A stretch of DNA of 64,000 bases, from assembly GCA_030220185.1 (NCBI GenBank), contig JASPKZ010004951.1:1-64000 (forward strand). Direction: 5' to 3'. The notes under the pieces are model-generated. The model saw only the letters and a program-made list of their open reading frames with translations, did not search any database and had not been told where the DNA came from. Shown here in pieces: positions 11,161 to 22,761 of this stretch; position 1 is the first letter of the stretch, and every line of letters begins with the position of its first letter. The position numbers and the translations under genes were made by a program. This DNA is from Diploptera punctata. Lineage: Eukaryota; Arthropoda; Insecta; Blattodea; Blaberidae.

Positions 11161-11440
11161 TAATAATAATTAATAATAATAATAATATGATAATAATTTA
11201 GAGGAATAATAACGAAAATTGAAAATGCAGAAAAACTGAATAATTTAACGAACAATGAAGAAATGATTTTAGGAAATTTATTTCAATCAAATACCTACTT
11301 AGCCGCTGTAGGCTTAATTATTATAGCCCTGTTTATGAGTAAGATATGTAATTTTAATGTATCTGATTTCTATATAATGTAACCCAACTAATATGAAATC
11401 TTATTTATATTTTTAAGAATTTTTGTATGTATATACATTT
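10620..11440. other. AT-rich DNA with (AAT)n microsatellite
   Basis: A degenerate AAT array runs at about 11119-11190, with a shorter one near 10950-10980. No gene was recognised. Confidence 0.6.
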
Positions 11441-13665
11441 TCACGGCAATGGCGAAGGGTCCATGTTAGCACTGTTAGCCCGGTTAACACTTTCAAAAGT
11501 TAGAATTAAACTCTGGTATTTAAAACTCTTTCACATAATACCGGAGCGAGATAAAAGAATGTATTTATAGCAGTCTAAATGTTGTAAACAATAGTAACGT
11601 AGTAACATACTAGCGGTCACCCAGTGGTCGAAATTCGACAACAATTAATTACATTTTTTTAAGTTTGTCACATACATCATTATTAATTAATTTTCGATTT
11701 ATTTTAAAAGTACGAACGATAGGAAATATGTGGGATAGCTTGGCTAAGCCATATTTTAAAAAAATAACGCGTCATTTGATATTTGTATACTATTTAAATT
11801 TGTATTTAGTCCATTATTATGTGTACGGAAATATATATCGCTTCTTCTTTGTCTCTCACTCCGACCCGTCAATGTTCTATGTCGAGGCATAATGGAAGTA
11901 GGTGCGAATATGTAAATATAAAAAAATATGTAATGAAATTACTGAAACCAAGATTAGACAGGGTTTAATTTAAATTTAAATAATAAAATGCACTCACTTT
12001 TTTAAAACAGCTAATGTTAAATACGCGAGAGTAAGTCAACTCACATTGCTGCTGCAAAATTTTCTTTTTTCAACAATACATTTTCAGTATGAACGTAAAC
12101 AAATGAATGAGTAATACACACAAATTCCTTAGAGACAATTTATTTTATTTCGTTTAATTTAATTTAATTTATTTCTAACACATATTACACATGCATTTTA
12201 TTTTTCTGCACTCCTTCTCTATATGAACTTTAATTATGCCAAATATCACACTCCTCCGTGCGCGCAATGTGCTTAAAAAGGGATACAAAGCTTTTTCTTC
12301 ACGTATTAATATATAGATATTCTATGCGTTCCGTATATACTATACAATGTGTTTTAACTTTTTAAATCCCCACATTGTTAGTCGATTTCCCGAGGCTTCC
12401 ATGGAACGATACCTTGATAATTAGTTGCGCAGGCACATTCAAGCTGATCGGTAGTACATCGTGCTGCATTTCAAGCCGAGTAGCAGGCTGACCAATGTTA
12501 CTCTATAGCTGCCCTTTTAGCACTCCAGAAAGGGATAACAGCGAGATTTTACTTACTCCGAGTAAGTCCTGTGTACACGTAGGCTACTGCTTCTGAGCGT
12601 ATTAAATATAATAACCACTAAATAAATATCATGGGAGAGGAATGTGCTTGAGTTATTGAAGACTAAGTCATCCCTTTTCCTGCCGAAGCTTTGTTGAAAA
12701 GAAAAAAGTTATGAACCAACTCCTAATTTAATATAGCATTATAATTCAAACAAAAACAAAAGTGCGTCGTTCAATGAAGAACATTAAGTTTGGTATGAAC
12801 ATGACATACTGCTGCAGGAAATCATATTCCCTTCACTGTTAGCCCTATCTTCCGTTTTCAACGGAGAAAAATGTTTTGACAACAAAGGAGGTTTCTGATG
12901 TAAACAGTTTTCATGTGCTGAAAAAAGTCATGAACATTCTGAAATACAAGTTAACTGTGAAATAGCGCTACATAATTTTGGAAACGCTAGAATTGAAGAG
13001 TCCCGAAGCCGGGCTATCAAAATTGATATCGATAGGGATAAGCATAAATAAAACGTTAACGCAAACAGGTATACAGTTAGCTGCCTAATAGACGCTGTAA
13101 GTTTCTTAGCCGAACAGCGGCTGCCATTTAGGGGCCATGTAGAAGACTCCGAATCTATCAAAAGAGGTAGGGACTATTTATACTGAATTGTTGCCCTATA
13201 GATGAGAAATTAATATACGATTTGGAAATTTCTACTGTGTTCGTTGGCACATCACATGATGTTCAAAACGGGTTAATATTTTCTATATCCGCTACTTTAT
13301 TCAACAAAATAAAACAAGAGATCTCATCCTTAGTATTTTTAATAGAAGACGCTGCTACCGACGTATAGAGTTACATATAAACTCTAGAAACCAGCTGGAA
13401 GTGGAGACGAACATCCGTGTTTTAAAATCATGCACATATATATATTTAATTAGCTATTAATATGTACAATTACCCTTTTGGCTGTCCTGCCCTATACCTC
13501 AGTGTTATATTATATTTGATACTCCTAACACTGCATGCCGTTCTTTTCAGAAGATCACTCACTTATTATAAATAATACGATAAACACAAAATTATATCCA
13601 TATTACTGTAAATAAAACGTCGGCTAACACTTGCCAAAATTCCATGCTCCGCCACTGTTGCACGG
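11439..13665 (+). mobile_element. hAT transposon remnant, 2.2 kb
   Basis: The element spans 11447-13657. Its right end reads CCGCCACTG and its left end the degenerate complement CAATGGCG. It is flanked by 8-bp target duplications with one mismatch (tttcacgg at 11439-11446, ttgcacgg at 13658-13665). Eight-bp duplications are typical of hAT. The same family, with better ends, is at 46406-51422; the copies align over 11447-11600 and about 12300-13657. A broken plus-strand transposase region lies at 12900-13175. Confidence 0.8.
12900..13175 (+). pseudogene. hAT transposase fragment (DUF4371-like)
   Basis: The plus strand gives SHEHSEIQVNCEIALHNFGN, then after a stop CLIDAVSFLAEQRLPFRGH, then EDSESIKRGR. 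The CLIDAV.FLA.Q.LPFR block with a following SES...RG is the pattern of DUF4371-type hAT transposases (ZMYM1/KRAB-like). One in-frame stop (at about 13048) breaks it. The better copy is at 50706-50963. Confidence 0.7.
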
Positions 13666-14059
13666 TTAAATATTAGAGATAGAGCATTTCATAATAAGAA
13701 TAATTTTAAAAAATCGTAAATGCTATATCATTATCATTTTACATTGTTAATCAGGGGTCCTCATCTAGGGGATATGTGGATGGCGACCACAAGGTGCCCA
13801 AGCTGTGCAAAACATTTCTTCCACTTACTTGTGTTTTGCACTCTTTTAACTTTACTATCTAACCTCTCTTGGTTAACTCTTGTTTTTTTCGACCCCGACG
13901 CTATTAGGGCATCCGAGGGCTAGGGAGTATTTCCTTTCTTCCATTTCTTCTTTCCTTTATTTTCTTTTCTTCTCCAGAAAAGCTTGACCAGAGGCTATAA
14001 GATGGCAGCTCCATCACTGGTCTTGCCTTCCTTTGGCCAGCAACCAATCGAAGGGACTA
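13666..14059. other. No gene seen
   Basis: Mixed sequence with a pyrimidine-rich stretch at 13930-13975. No feature was recognised, though it could be part of the 3' region of the LINE tail that follows. Confidence 0.4.
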
Positions 14060-14180
14060 TTATTATGCTTTCAAGTCTTATACGAGAATTTCCCTCGAAC
14101 GTTGGAGGGAAAATTTTCTATAGGATCGTAACAGGCCTTGGCCTAATACTTGGAAGGAAGAAGAAGAAGAAGAAGACTCA
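14060..14180 (+). mobile_element. LINE 3' tail with (GAA)n end
   Basis: The plus-strand word gggaaaattttctataggat and the following cgtaacaggccttggcctaa match the complement of 935-985 in the LINE at 911-3643. It ends in ggaaggaagaagaagaag, so it is a strongly 5'-truncated copy of that family. Confidence 0.85.
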
Positions 14181-17100
14181 TTTATCAGTTGGTTCAGTTG
14201 ATATATAATAATGGAATGTTATATAACTATTAAATGAACATTTGCCCAAAATATAGAACATTTCTTCAAAAACAGTCACGAGTGAGAGAAAAATTACTTC
14301 AACCACTTTAAATATCACGATGGCTTTTGAGGCTCTGTAGTGGTTTAAAAGGCGGACAAAGCAATCAAATGTGAAAAATAAAGCTTACGCCATGTCTGCA
14401 GTAACCCAGGAACTAGTTTAAAAAAATAATTCCGTTACAACGAATGGAAATGTTATCACAGAATTAGAGATATCACGAAAATAGGCATATTTACCCTACA
14501 TAAGTAACTACTATGCTTCATAGTTTCAATCTAAACTATTTTTAAATTCAATGATTGCTCTAAAACAAATTCAACAAAATTGAAGAATAAAATGTTAGGT
14601 TATTCTTTCTCCAAAGTTAGAACACACATTGAATATTGTTTTTAATAATGAGTTAGTTGGTCAGTTAAGTAAAATGTATTGATAAAACATTACTTCCATT
14701 GTTCATATAGAATTGTTACTACCTTTGAAGAAAGAAAGCGGATGGTCATTATTGCACTTATAAAATTTTAATTTGGTCTAATGGCGGTTGTGGGTGAAAA
14801 CGCCAAGTTAGGTAATTACAGCCCTTGTACTCAAACGTGAACTGTAGGGCTACATATGCGTGCTAATTAAAGGAACAAAAGTTCTCGATGTTGAAAGAAA
14901 ATAAAATATGAAATATCTTACCTCTTTGCACGACATGGCAGCGTCTAGTCCTATATTACTGTGGGTAGCTTTTAATCCTAATCTCTTCATATACTACTCC
15001 CTTGTGATGACATGTAACGTTTGTTCATTCCATAACTTAGTTAAAAATTGTTCTTTTTTGTAGTTGTTTCATGTTATTTTTAACTGATCGATTTATTTTC
15101 ATTTTCAAATAAGTTTCACTTTGAAGCTTCTGTAATGTCTGCACCAACAAATGGAATTGAAGGATGAGCATTGTAAATTTTTTTTTTTGATGTCGATGAT
15201 ACCATTCTGGGGGATTCTATGCCACCAACATAAATTCAAATAAAAAACTGAAAATTACACAGTGTATTGTTGTAATATGTGGATAATTACCCGAGATAAA
15301 TATATGTTGATTTTTTAATGTAAAAAATGCCTTAAAATAAAGTGAGAACTTGAGCTGAAAGTAACCTAAAATCAGAATATTTGCAATGTAAAATGTGCAT
15401 TAGTCATGGCTCAGACTATGAAGCCAACTGTTCAGTAAAACCCGTTAAGAAACGGTGAACGCTAAACTAACTTGCCCAAACAAACATTAACTTGCCCACT
15501 AATGTAGGTGGACTCTTGGGATAGTCATATATATATATATATATATATATATTACATTGGTCACCACGAAGCTAAAAGTCACTTTTCTCCAATCGAAAAT
15601 TCACTGGTGACACAGAATAGCTGATTCTGCACCGTTTATGGTGCGAAGTAAGCTTACGGGAGGTTCTGCAACCATTTTGAATATAATTTTCTGAAATGTA
15701 ATCAGTAAATTCAGTTATTTTATTATTCAACGGAACACTATTAAGAAGTTAAGAGAAAGCATCTCCAATCTTATCTGGAGACAAGATCGGTAATCCGAAA
15801 AAAAAAATAACAAAAGAGTATTTGCATTACTTTTATCATTGAAAACACTTTTCAAACCAACTTTACACATATTTTTACACCATGACTAGCATAAATAAAT
15901 GCTTGTGAAACACTCTCTGAAAAGATACGTCAGATGCCACGTCGAAATCCAAGAGAATCTGTTGTGGAGAAAAGTTTAGTTCAAAAGCAAACATGCTCTT
16001 TAAATAAAGCGCCATATCAACATAACACGATTCCGATTTTGAAAGTAAAATACAAAATACAACTTGTACATATCGACCCATGTAGAATACATTAATGGTG
16101 CATAAGTAGACAGCTGCGGGCATAAATCCAATACGTTCCATCCCTTAAAACTAATTCGGACTTCTTATACAGAAACTTCAAGTTTGTTTTACATGTTAAA
16201 ACTTTAATTCTGTTTTCGGTTTCCACACAGATAAACGATTCATGTTTCATTGTTGAATGTGTATTATACTTTTTGGGAGACGGGGCAACATTTTTCTACG
16301 TTTCATGTACGTACAGTTACGCGTGCTAAAATAAGATTCGTAAAAACACTGCCGACAGATTCCACTCACGTCTTAATATTTTGTTAGGCCACAGTCAACA
16401 TTTCAGTAGCCTTTCCTTCTGAATATATTAGGATATTATCTTCATTTTCGTCTTTTAAAGAGTGAGTGTGTAATTATATATTGTCGCACTTCACAACTTC
16501 TATACCTCCACTGTTATCTGAACAAAATATATGCTATGTTTATTTGTACATCACCAATAAATATTACCACTCTTAGTCAAAATACGCACTTTTCGAAAAA
16601 TGTAAACTTGAATTAACAAGTTCCCCACCCCTCTGTTTGTGACACACACTTTGGGACTTCTGACTGAAACAACGCGGCCATTGTGTCAACACTAAAACTC
16701 ACTGAAGACTAGATCGTGAAGCGATGTCTATGCTTCTGCCAACATTGAAACTACGCAACAGATACGACCCCTATCAGACGACAACACAAAAACTACGCAA
16801 CAAGACAACCCCCTCTATCATATGATAACAATACTAAAACTACGCGTCCGTCGGCCATATGCAAAAATACGTGTGTCAGACAGTATGTGATGAGGTGATG
16901 ACATTTCTAAATCTTGCTGTATCTTGCTTCAGTGTCCAAAAGCATTTCTCATTACATGATATGATGCAGGGATGAGTCAATATTCAGTTTTAAGTGCCTC
17001 GGATCAGAGAATAAAAACGTTATTGTTCAGCAGCAAAATATATATCATTTATTTATTTATTTGTAAGCTGCCTATCACATACTTAGTTCTCACACACCAT

Positions 17101-17225
17101 AGTATATATTTCAGTAAATTGCCATAATTATTCCCAAGACTTAAAATAAGATAATATCTTAGACCCAAAGCACCCATATACGGTCTAATACTATAAACCC
17201 AAAACGCCCATTTTTACTTTGCGGT
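14181..17225. other. 3-kb stretch without recognised genes
   Basis: AT-rich unique-looking DNA. It holds a (TA)n run at about 15526-15552 and a short poly-T at 15178-15189. The region 16600-16860 is less AT-rich and repeats an aaactacgc word about four times, which is unexplained. The short open frames here have no family signature. Confidence 0.5.
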
Positions 17226-17227
17226 TG

Positions 17228-17505
17228 TACCTAGTTTTCTGTGTTTGACGCAACCCGCTAATGATCAGAGCTTCTGATTAGAGTTCATGAGGTCACGGGT
17301 TCATTTCCCGCTGAGGCCATAGGATTTTTTTAAAATTAAATTATTCCTGTAATCGCCCATGGTCTGTAGCTTTCTCCTGATGCTTTGTTTACATTTATCA
17401 TCAATCATATCAACAGAATAATTAACTCTGCCTTCCAGGTTCCCCAACCTCAGAAGTGGAATACAATTCCGCCAATACCAGGAGAGCTTGACAGAAATAT
17501 CATAA
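17228..17505 (+). mobile_element. tRNA-derived SINE, family D
   Basis: A tRNA-like head, GCTAATGATCAGAGCTTCTG then GGTCACGGGTTCATTTCCCG, is followed by a body with TCCTGTAATCGCCCATGGTC and TTCCAGGTTCCCCAACCT. The complement of 52745-53015 and the plus strand of 57165-57420 carry the same plan. Confidence 0.7.
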
Positions 17506-18120
17506 GACAACATGGTGGTATTCGACAAAAGTAACATTTTTAAATTAAGTAAAAATACAATTCAAATTTCTCATTTTAAATTATCATTATATATTTTTAA
17601 TCCTTTAATTTGCAATGATGATATTATATATTTCTGAGAGAAGAAGGGGTTATTAACCCACAAACATATTTCACCTATCTCAGGTGAAATTTCCAATAAG
17701 ATGAATCAGAATTTTAGATTGGTTCGCCATTTACTGCCATCAGAACCAAAAACATCTTCCTGAATTATATTACCCGTCATTTTTATGATCGTTAGTAATA
17801 TTTTAGATAAAAAAATATGGCCCCTAAATTATCCTAGAATAATGTTCTTATTGTAATGATATTTATAATTTCTGCGAACATCACATTTTGAGGAATCGCT
17901 GGTATATGTACATAAATTCATAAAATATCTATTTCTGCCAATATGTGGATTAATTCCTTTTATTCTCTGAGTCTTCCTCTAATAAAATATAAATATTGGA
18001 AATTTAATGAACTTCTGCACTCCATTAACTGATTTAAAAAATCGTAATCGCAACTTTAATCCATACCAATTTCATCTCATTAAAGGAAATATTTATTCCA
18101 TTCCATTAACACAGTTTAAC
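17506..18120. other. AT-rich DNA, no gene seen
   Basis: No coding, RNA or transposon signature was recognised. Confidence 0.5.
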
Positions 18121-18122
18121 CG

Positions 18123-18450
18123 GTCACATTATAAGTACTTTTACGTTCCGGGCCTTACAGTGACACGACCTGTCAAAAAGGGACTCTTAACTATTGATCA
18201 CACACAAACTTTCTGATCCATAAAGACATGCTGATCAGCTCAATACCAGGGCCTCTTCCGAGACAGCACAACATTAAAGCAAAATACACCATTCACACAT
18301 GCATTCATACAAAACATGGCGAATATGATAAATGATGGCCAGATGATGTTCGGGGACCGTTAGGGCTTAAAGTTTCCAGACATTTGTATTATGGGTGAGA
18401 AAACACCCGAAAAAATCATCACCCAGAACGTATTCATAACTAATAGAATA
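18123..18450 (-). mobile_element. SINE, family A1, 5' end lost
   Basis: The complement of the 3' two thirds of the element at 9327-9740: GGCCTTACAGTGACACGACC, the GATCACACA word, TCTTCCGAGACAGCACAAC and CCAGACATTTGTATTATG, all in reverse order. Confidence 0.75.
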
Positions 18451-18454
18451 TTAT

Positions 18455-18770
18455 CCCACGCCGTAGCCGAGGGATTAAGGCAAGATGTCTTGGCGCAGAG
18501 CTATGGGACTTGCGCTGTTTCCAAGTCTCCATGGAGGAAGAAATTTTCTCAGGAATTTCGGCCAATATAGGACCGGTGCCCACCCAAGATCGTAAGGTAA
18601 CGGCTCCAGGTTGAGAAAACTAGCTATAACGGGGGGACCTGACATGCTGACCATATGTCACCCCTATACTAGCTGCATGATCGTCTATCTCTGTGATCAA
18701 CAGATGTGAATGTGAAGTCAGCAGTCGGCTGGTAAGAAAGGATCTTCTAGGCCTGTCGCGCCATGGAGTT
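18455..18770 (+). mobile_element. tRNA-derived SINE, family B
   Basis: The head is CGCCGTAGCCGAGGGATTAA then GGCAAGATGTC, tRNA-Leu-like. The body includes CCATGGAGGAAGAAATTTTC and GACATGCTGACCATATGTC, and the end is CCTGTCGCGCCATG. It abuts the preceding family A SINE. Confidence 0.75.
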
Positions 18771-18918
18771 TAGTTTTAGTTTAGTTAATAAATGTGAATT
18801 AAAAAAAATGGTGCATAATCTGTAAAATCTCATTTAAATGTCCATTCGCTTTAAAGATAATAAGCCAGGCATTTATATGGGCCTACAATATATAGAACCA
18901 TCTTACACTATTTATATA

Positions 18919-19583
18919 TAGTGCGATCAGTATAGCACTGGACAGCAGACGCTTTCACTCTACACGTGTGACACACTCACGGCGGGCAACGGACAGCGTA
19001 GGATCGCGGTAATACAACCACACACAGTTTCATTACTATTTTACAAATTGTCGTACTTACCAACTTAATTGAAACAGTTGCTGGAACTGTTCCCGTTCGT
19101 TGTCCATATATTTTTGACACGTCTTTATTAAATTTGTTGTATAGATTATGGACTGTTGAACGTGAAGGAATTTTTACACCCGGGAATCGTGTATCAAAAA
19201 GTATTTATACATGGCTGACAGACTGAGTTAACAAATATTGATCATAAATAAATACACGTTGTTCAGTAGAAAAAAATATTAGCCATTATACAGTTTACAC
19301 TTATACACACGTCATTCAGTTTACACTTATACACACCTGTTTTATAAGATACAAATTTTAAAATTGAAATAACTTATACACACGCCATTCTGTACACAAG
19401 GAAAAGCGAGCAGCACCTTATCCACTCAAAGCACACAATCTGACTGCCACCGTGAATGCGTGGGATGTGCTTGTATACGGCTGAGTCTGCGCACATTTCA
19501 AGTCCCGTGTCTGCACATGCAAGCCTTCGTCACCGCACAGCACAAACACCGCGTCTGCTGTAGAATGCTATGCTGATCGCACT
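18919..19583 (-). mobile_element. Small mariner-type element remnant with inverted ends
   Basis: The left end AGTGCGATCAGTATAGCA and the right end, read as complement AGTGCGATCAGCATAGCA, form inverted repeats that continue with CAGCAGACGC on both sides. Inside, the minus strand at about 19200-19020 reads DTRFPGVKIPSRSTVHNLYN then KFNKDVSKIYGQRTG, which resembles the N-terminal DNA-binding region of DUF4817-type transposases. The catalytic domain is gone. Confidence 0.65.
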
Positions 19584-19939
19584 GTGCATTTATGATTGAT
19601 CCTCGTTTATCCAGAACGGGACATAGGATCTCCCCTAGTGGGAAGTTTCTCAACCAGACTAATTTAATTACGATTATTTCCTTATACAGGGTGAGTCAGG
19701 AGAAAAGGTACATGCTTTGAAGGGTGGCGATTCTGAACACAAAATCTTCTAATATACATATGACCTTTTCTTTGTTTCAGGGTAATTTAATGAAAACAAC
19801 GAGGAACCGGAAAAGTGCAGGTGACAGTAAATCAAGATACTGTTATCTTATTTAATTGTGTATGTTTCCTCACAAAAGATGTTCAAACGCTCCACCCCAA
19901 TTTCAATGCATTTTGCTGCTCTTGTAGACAGCTGAGATA

Positions 19940-20190
19940 CAATGGAATCATTGCTTGGCAATCGAGGTCACCCGATCTAACCCATTCGATTACTGTTTGT
20001 GGGTTGGCTCAAGAGCGAAGTCTACAAGCACACAGTGGACAATAGAGAGGAACTTCTCACTCGTATTTTACATGCTTGTGCTCAAGTAAAGGAATGTACG
20101 AATGAGCACAGATCAGCAACACAACAGCTGTCTACAAGAGCAACAAAATGCATTGAAGTTGGTGGTGGAGTGTTTGGACATCTTTTGTGA
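19940..20190 (+). pseudogene. Mariner-type transposase C-terminal remnant
   Basis: The plus strand gives WQSRSPDLT in one frame, then after a shift GWLKSEVYKHTVDNREELL and TRILHACAQVKE in another. SPDLTP..Y..WG.LK..VY followed by a helical tail is the last catalytic block of mariner-type DDE transposases with DUF4817 N termini. The other catalytic blocks are absent. Confidence 0.7.
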
Positions 20191-20311
20191 GAAAACTTAC
20201 ACAATTAAACAAAACTTAGGATAACAGTATCTTGATTTACTGTCACCTGTACTTTTCCGCTGCATCGATGTTTTCATTAAATTGCCCTGAAACGGTTAAT
20301 AATAGGCCATA

Positions 20312-20985
20312 TACAGTGTGATTATAAAGTCCCAGTACATTTTGTGGATAACGTAGCGCAAATAAAACAAAAATTATAAGGTAGTTTGTACTATCAAGTT
20401 AGTGTTCAACATGACCTCCATCAATCTCAAAACATGTTTCCCAACGACGTACCGTCGCCCGGAAAACATGCACCAACATATCCTCGGTAATCATTTCACT
20501 CGCTTGGCGTATGCGTTCTTTCAGCGCTTGGAGATTAGGAAACTTAGTTCTATACACCTGTTGCTTGATGAACCCCCAAGTAAAAAAATCCAGGGGTGCG
20601 AGGTCTGGCGAACGAGGTGCCCAGATACGAGGAGATGTCCTTCCAATCCACCTGTTGGGAAACCTGTCATTGAGATATCCGCGTATAGCCAGAGCAAAGT
20701 GTGGTGGTGCTCCATCTTGTTGCAACACCACTGTATCAATGATACCATCTTGCTGTAACTGTGGCTGTAAGAAAAGTTGCAACATATCAAGATACACGTC
20801 TGCCGTGAGGGTTTCCTTTGGAATCCGTTTCTAACTTCTTCGTACGACTGGCCTCTTAAACGCGCAGCAACGATCTCTAACCGCTCTTCAATGGTGAACA
20901 TATTTGTATCTTTCGAATGGCTGTAACAGAAATACGATATGTAAGCTATTTCTTTAAAATGTACTGGGACTTTATAATCACACTG

Positions 20986-20987
<2 letters not shown>
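20312..20987 (-). mobile_element. Internally deleted mariner-type element, 676 bp
   Basis: Perfect or near-perfect inverted ends of about 29 bp (TACAGTGTGATTATAAAG and its complement) with TA at both borders. It inserted into the right arm of the outer element. The coding part joins the first about 30 codons of the transposase (MFTIEERLEIVAARLRGQSY, near 20900) directly to its last third, so the middle has been lost. Confidence 0.9.
20399..20797 (-). pseudogene. Mariner-type transposase, C-terminal part
   Basis: A 132-codon frame with VVLQQDGAPPHFALAIRGYL (second catalytic aspartate in QDGAPPH), NRWIGR, APRSPDLAPLDFFTWGFIK (third aspartate in LDFF) and a closing FEIDGGHVEH tail. These are the standard blocks of this large insect transposase family, which cuts and pastes DNA at TA sites. 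The first catalytic block (SDEA type) lies in the deleted middle, so the protein cannot be active. Native start is lost. Confidence 0.85.

Positions 20988-21030
<43 letters not shown>
20988..21030. repeat. (TA)n microsatellite
   Basis: A long TA run directly beside the inner mariner insertion, which uses TA as target. Confidence 0.9.
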
Positions 21031-21035
<5 letters not shown>

Positions 21036-21107
21036 GTTTTTGTTCAGAATCACCAGTACTATCACCTCTCAAAGCATGTACATTTCCTACTGACTCACCC
21101 TGTATAT

Positions 21108-21378
21108 GTCAGCGAGTGACATGTGATTTGTACATCACCTCAAGGGAACAACTAGTTGCAAGCTAAGGTTTTACTTGGATGGAAGAAAACGTGTTAAATT
21201 TTGCTTAGAAACCTTTTTATTCAGGCTTGAGGTTATTTTACCAGCCTAAAAATCCTGAGACTCGAACCTTGTTCCTTGGATTTTTTCATCCTAAAAATCC
21301 ATCGACACCGGCCGGGGTAAAACTCGCGACCCTCGGGACTAGAGGCAAGGAACACAAACACTAGACCACCGCGGCTGA
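21108..21378 (-). mobile_element. tRNA-derived SINE, family C
   Basis: The complement begins with CAGCCGCGGTGGTCTAGTG, then CTCTAGTCCCGAGGGTCGCG, a body with GGATTTTTAGGATG, and an end near CACTCGCTGAC. The closest relative is at 27600-27867. Confidence 0.75.
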
Positions 21379-21379
21379 A

Positions 21380-22015
21380 CTTTATACATAAGGTAGATGA
21401 ATTTATTTATTTCACTTTAAACGTGGTCTTTCATTCACCTATAGCTTTAATAAACTAAGATTTAAAATTAAATTTTAAACTCCAAAATACAAACGAAATA
21501 GGTATTAGAAGTACATTTTTGGTATCTGGAAATTTATTTAAAAATATGTTTTTATTTATTAAAAAATCGTATCTACTCATGAACACATGATATGTATAAA
21601 TATACAGTTGGTTTCTATGTATGATAGATTACATATGTACGAGTTACAGAGACAAAAATTGTTTTTAAGTATGTGATGGAAATGAACAATTTAAATTAAT
21701 TAATTAATTAATTAGTCTCTTACTCTATGAGTTTTGATAACACAATACAATACAATACAATACAATAATGAATTCATAATTGGGAGATTGTTTATAAATA
21801 GTATTACAATTATTTTCTCTAAATGTTCTATTGTAAAACTATGTATTTTGTCAGAAAAAAACATATACAGATATCGGAGCATTACAAGGTCTTTGAATCA
21901 GTAGTTTCAATATATAACAAATAAAATGAAAAAGGAGTAATTTACTTTAGACTCTAGAATATTAAAATAGACCGCAAATAACATAAGCATAAACTAATTA
22001 ATCTAGATACAAATG
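21380..22015. other. AT-rich DNA, no gene seen
   Basis: Contains short tandem runs (taat near 21695-21713 and aatac near 21740-21766). Nothing else was recognised. Confidence 0.5.
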
Positions 22016-22019
22016 TGTA

Positions 22020-22280
22020 AATATATAGTCGTACCTCTGGAGCATCTCTACGTAACTAGCAACCCAGGAATTCCTCGTTCGATTCCCGGATGTACCATAT
22101 ATTTGTCTATGTATATAGGGTTTGGAACAAGATCCACTCAGCCTCGTGAGCACAACTGAGTGTCTACTTTAAATGATAGATGACGAAATAGGATAATAAA
22201 TCAGAGATCTAGATTCAGGGATAGCGTCACGCTAATCTCATGACTCCGTGTAGTGATAATAACCACGTCAATCGGCCTTG
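22020..22280 (+). mobile_element. tRNA-derived SINE, family F
   Basis: A head like TACCTCTGGAGCATCTCTAC with B box CGTTCGATTCCCGG, then a body with GGGTTTGGAACAAGATCCAC and GTAGTGATAATAACC. Only one copy is seen in the window, so the family call is tentative. Confidence 0.55.
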
Positions 22281-22354
22281 GCTCTTCGGAGACCTTTGGA
22301 ATTGTTTATAATGTTTATTGTTAGTTCAATTTATTAATTTGTTTATTAGTAGGG

Positions 22355-22665
22355 TAAAAAGTTAAGTATTCCCACTACAGGCCTCAGGAGGCCCTTGGGG
22401 TAGTGGGAGGTTAAGGCTCCCACTATTTCTAGACAATCGGCACTCGATGTCAGCCGGGTTGTCAGCCCTGCGTGACGGCCGCCTTTACCTCAGAACAAGC
22501 GTCCGGTACTCATTTCCGTTAGAGGCTGAGTCGACCCCAGGGCCATAGTGCCGCCAGAAGGTTTGGGTTAGTTTCAAAATCCTGACCCCACCGGCACTTG
22601 AACCCTCGACCTTCCGGCTTGTAGCGCAGTGCCTTAACCACTACGCTACGGCGTGCCCCTTATTA
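22355..22665 (-). mobile_element. tRNA-derived SINE, family E
   Basis: The minus strand starts GGGGCACGCCGTAGCGTAGT, GGTTAAGGCACTGCGCTAC, then GGTCGAGGGTTCAAGTGCC (A and B boxes), with a GC-rich body that ends near GGCCTGTAGTGGGAATAC. Confidence 0.75.
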
Positions 22666-22715
22666 GTAGGGTAGCTACAGTTTTATTTATTTATTTCAAA
22701 AGAATTAACATAGTC

Positions 22716-22719
<4 letters not shown>

Positions 22720-22750
<31 letters not shown>
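22720..22750. repeat. (CA)n microsatellite
   Basis: An uninterrupted CA run directly left of the mariner element. Confidence 0.9.
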
Positions 22751-22761
22751 ACACACATATA

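Larger units (their letters stand above)
19685..21104. mobile_element. Outer mariner-type element with long inverted ends, split by a second mariner
   Basis: The TA-flanked ends tacagggtgagtcag and ctgactcaccctgta are inverted and the similarity continues for about 250 bp: the left arm up to about 19937 matches the complement of 20135-20300 plus 20988-21104. The right arm is interrupted at an AT-rich point by the complete small mariner at 20312-20987. A transposase remnant lies between the arms at 19940-20190. Confidence 0.8.

Noticed and set aside
11119..11190. AAT array as a structural feature
   Set aside because: Ordinary microsatellite; such AAT/ATT arrays recur through the window.
15875..16141. 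88-aa minus-strand frame
   Set aside because: No recognisable domain and nothing supporting it around; length is within chance for AT-rich DNA.
20402..20834. Plus-strand frames opposite the mariner transposase
   Set aside because: Shadows of the minus-strand transposase, which has the catalytic motifs.
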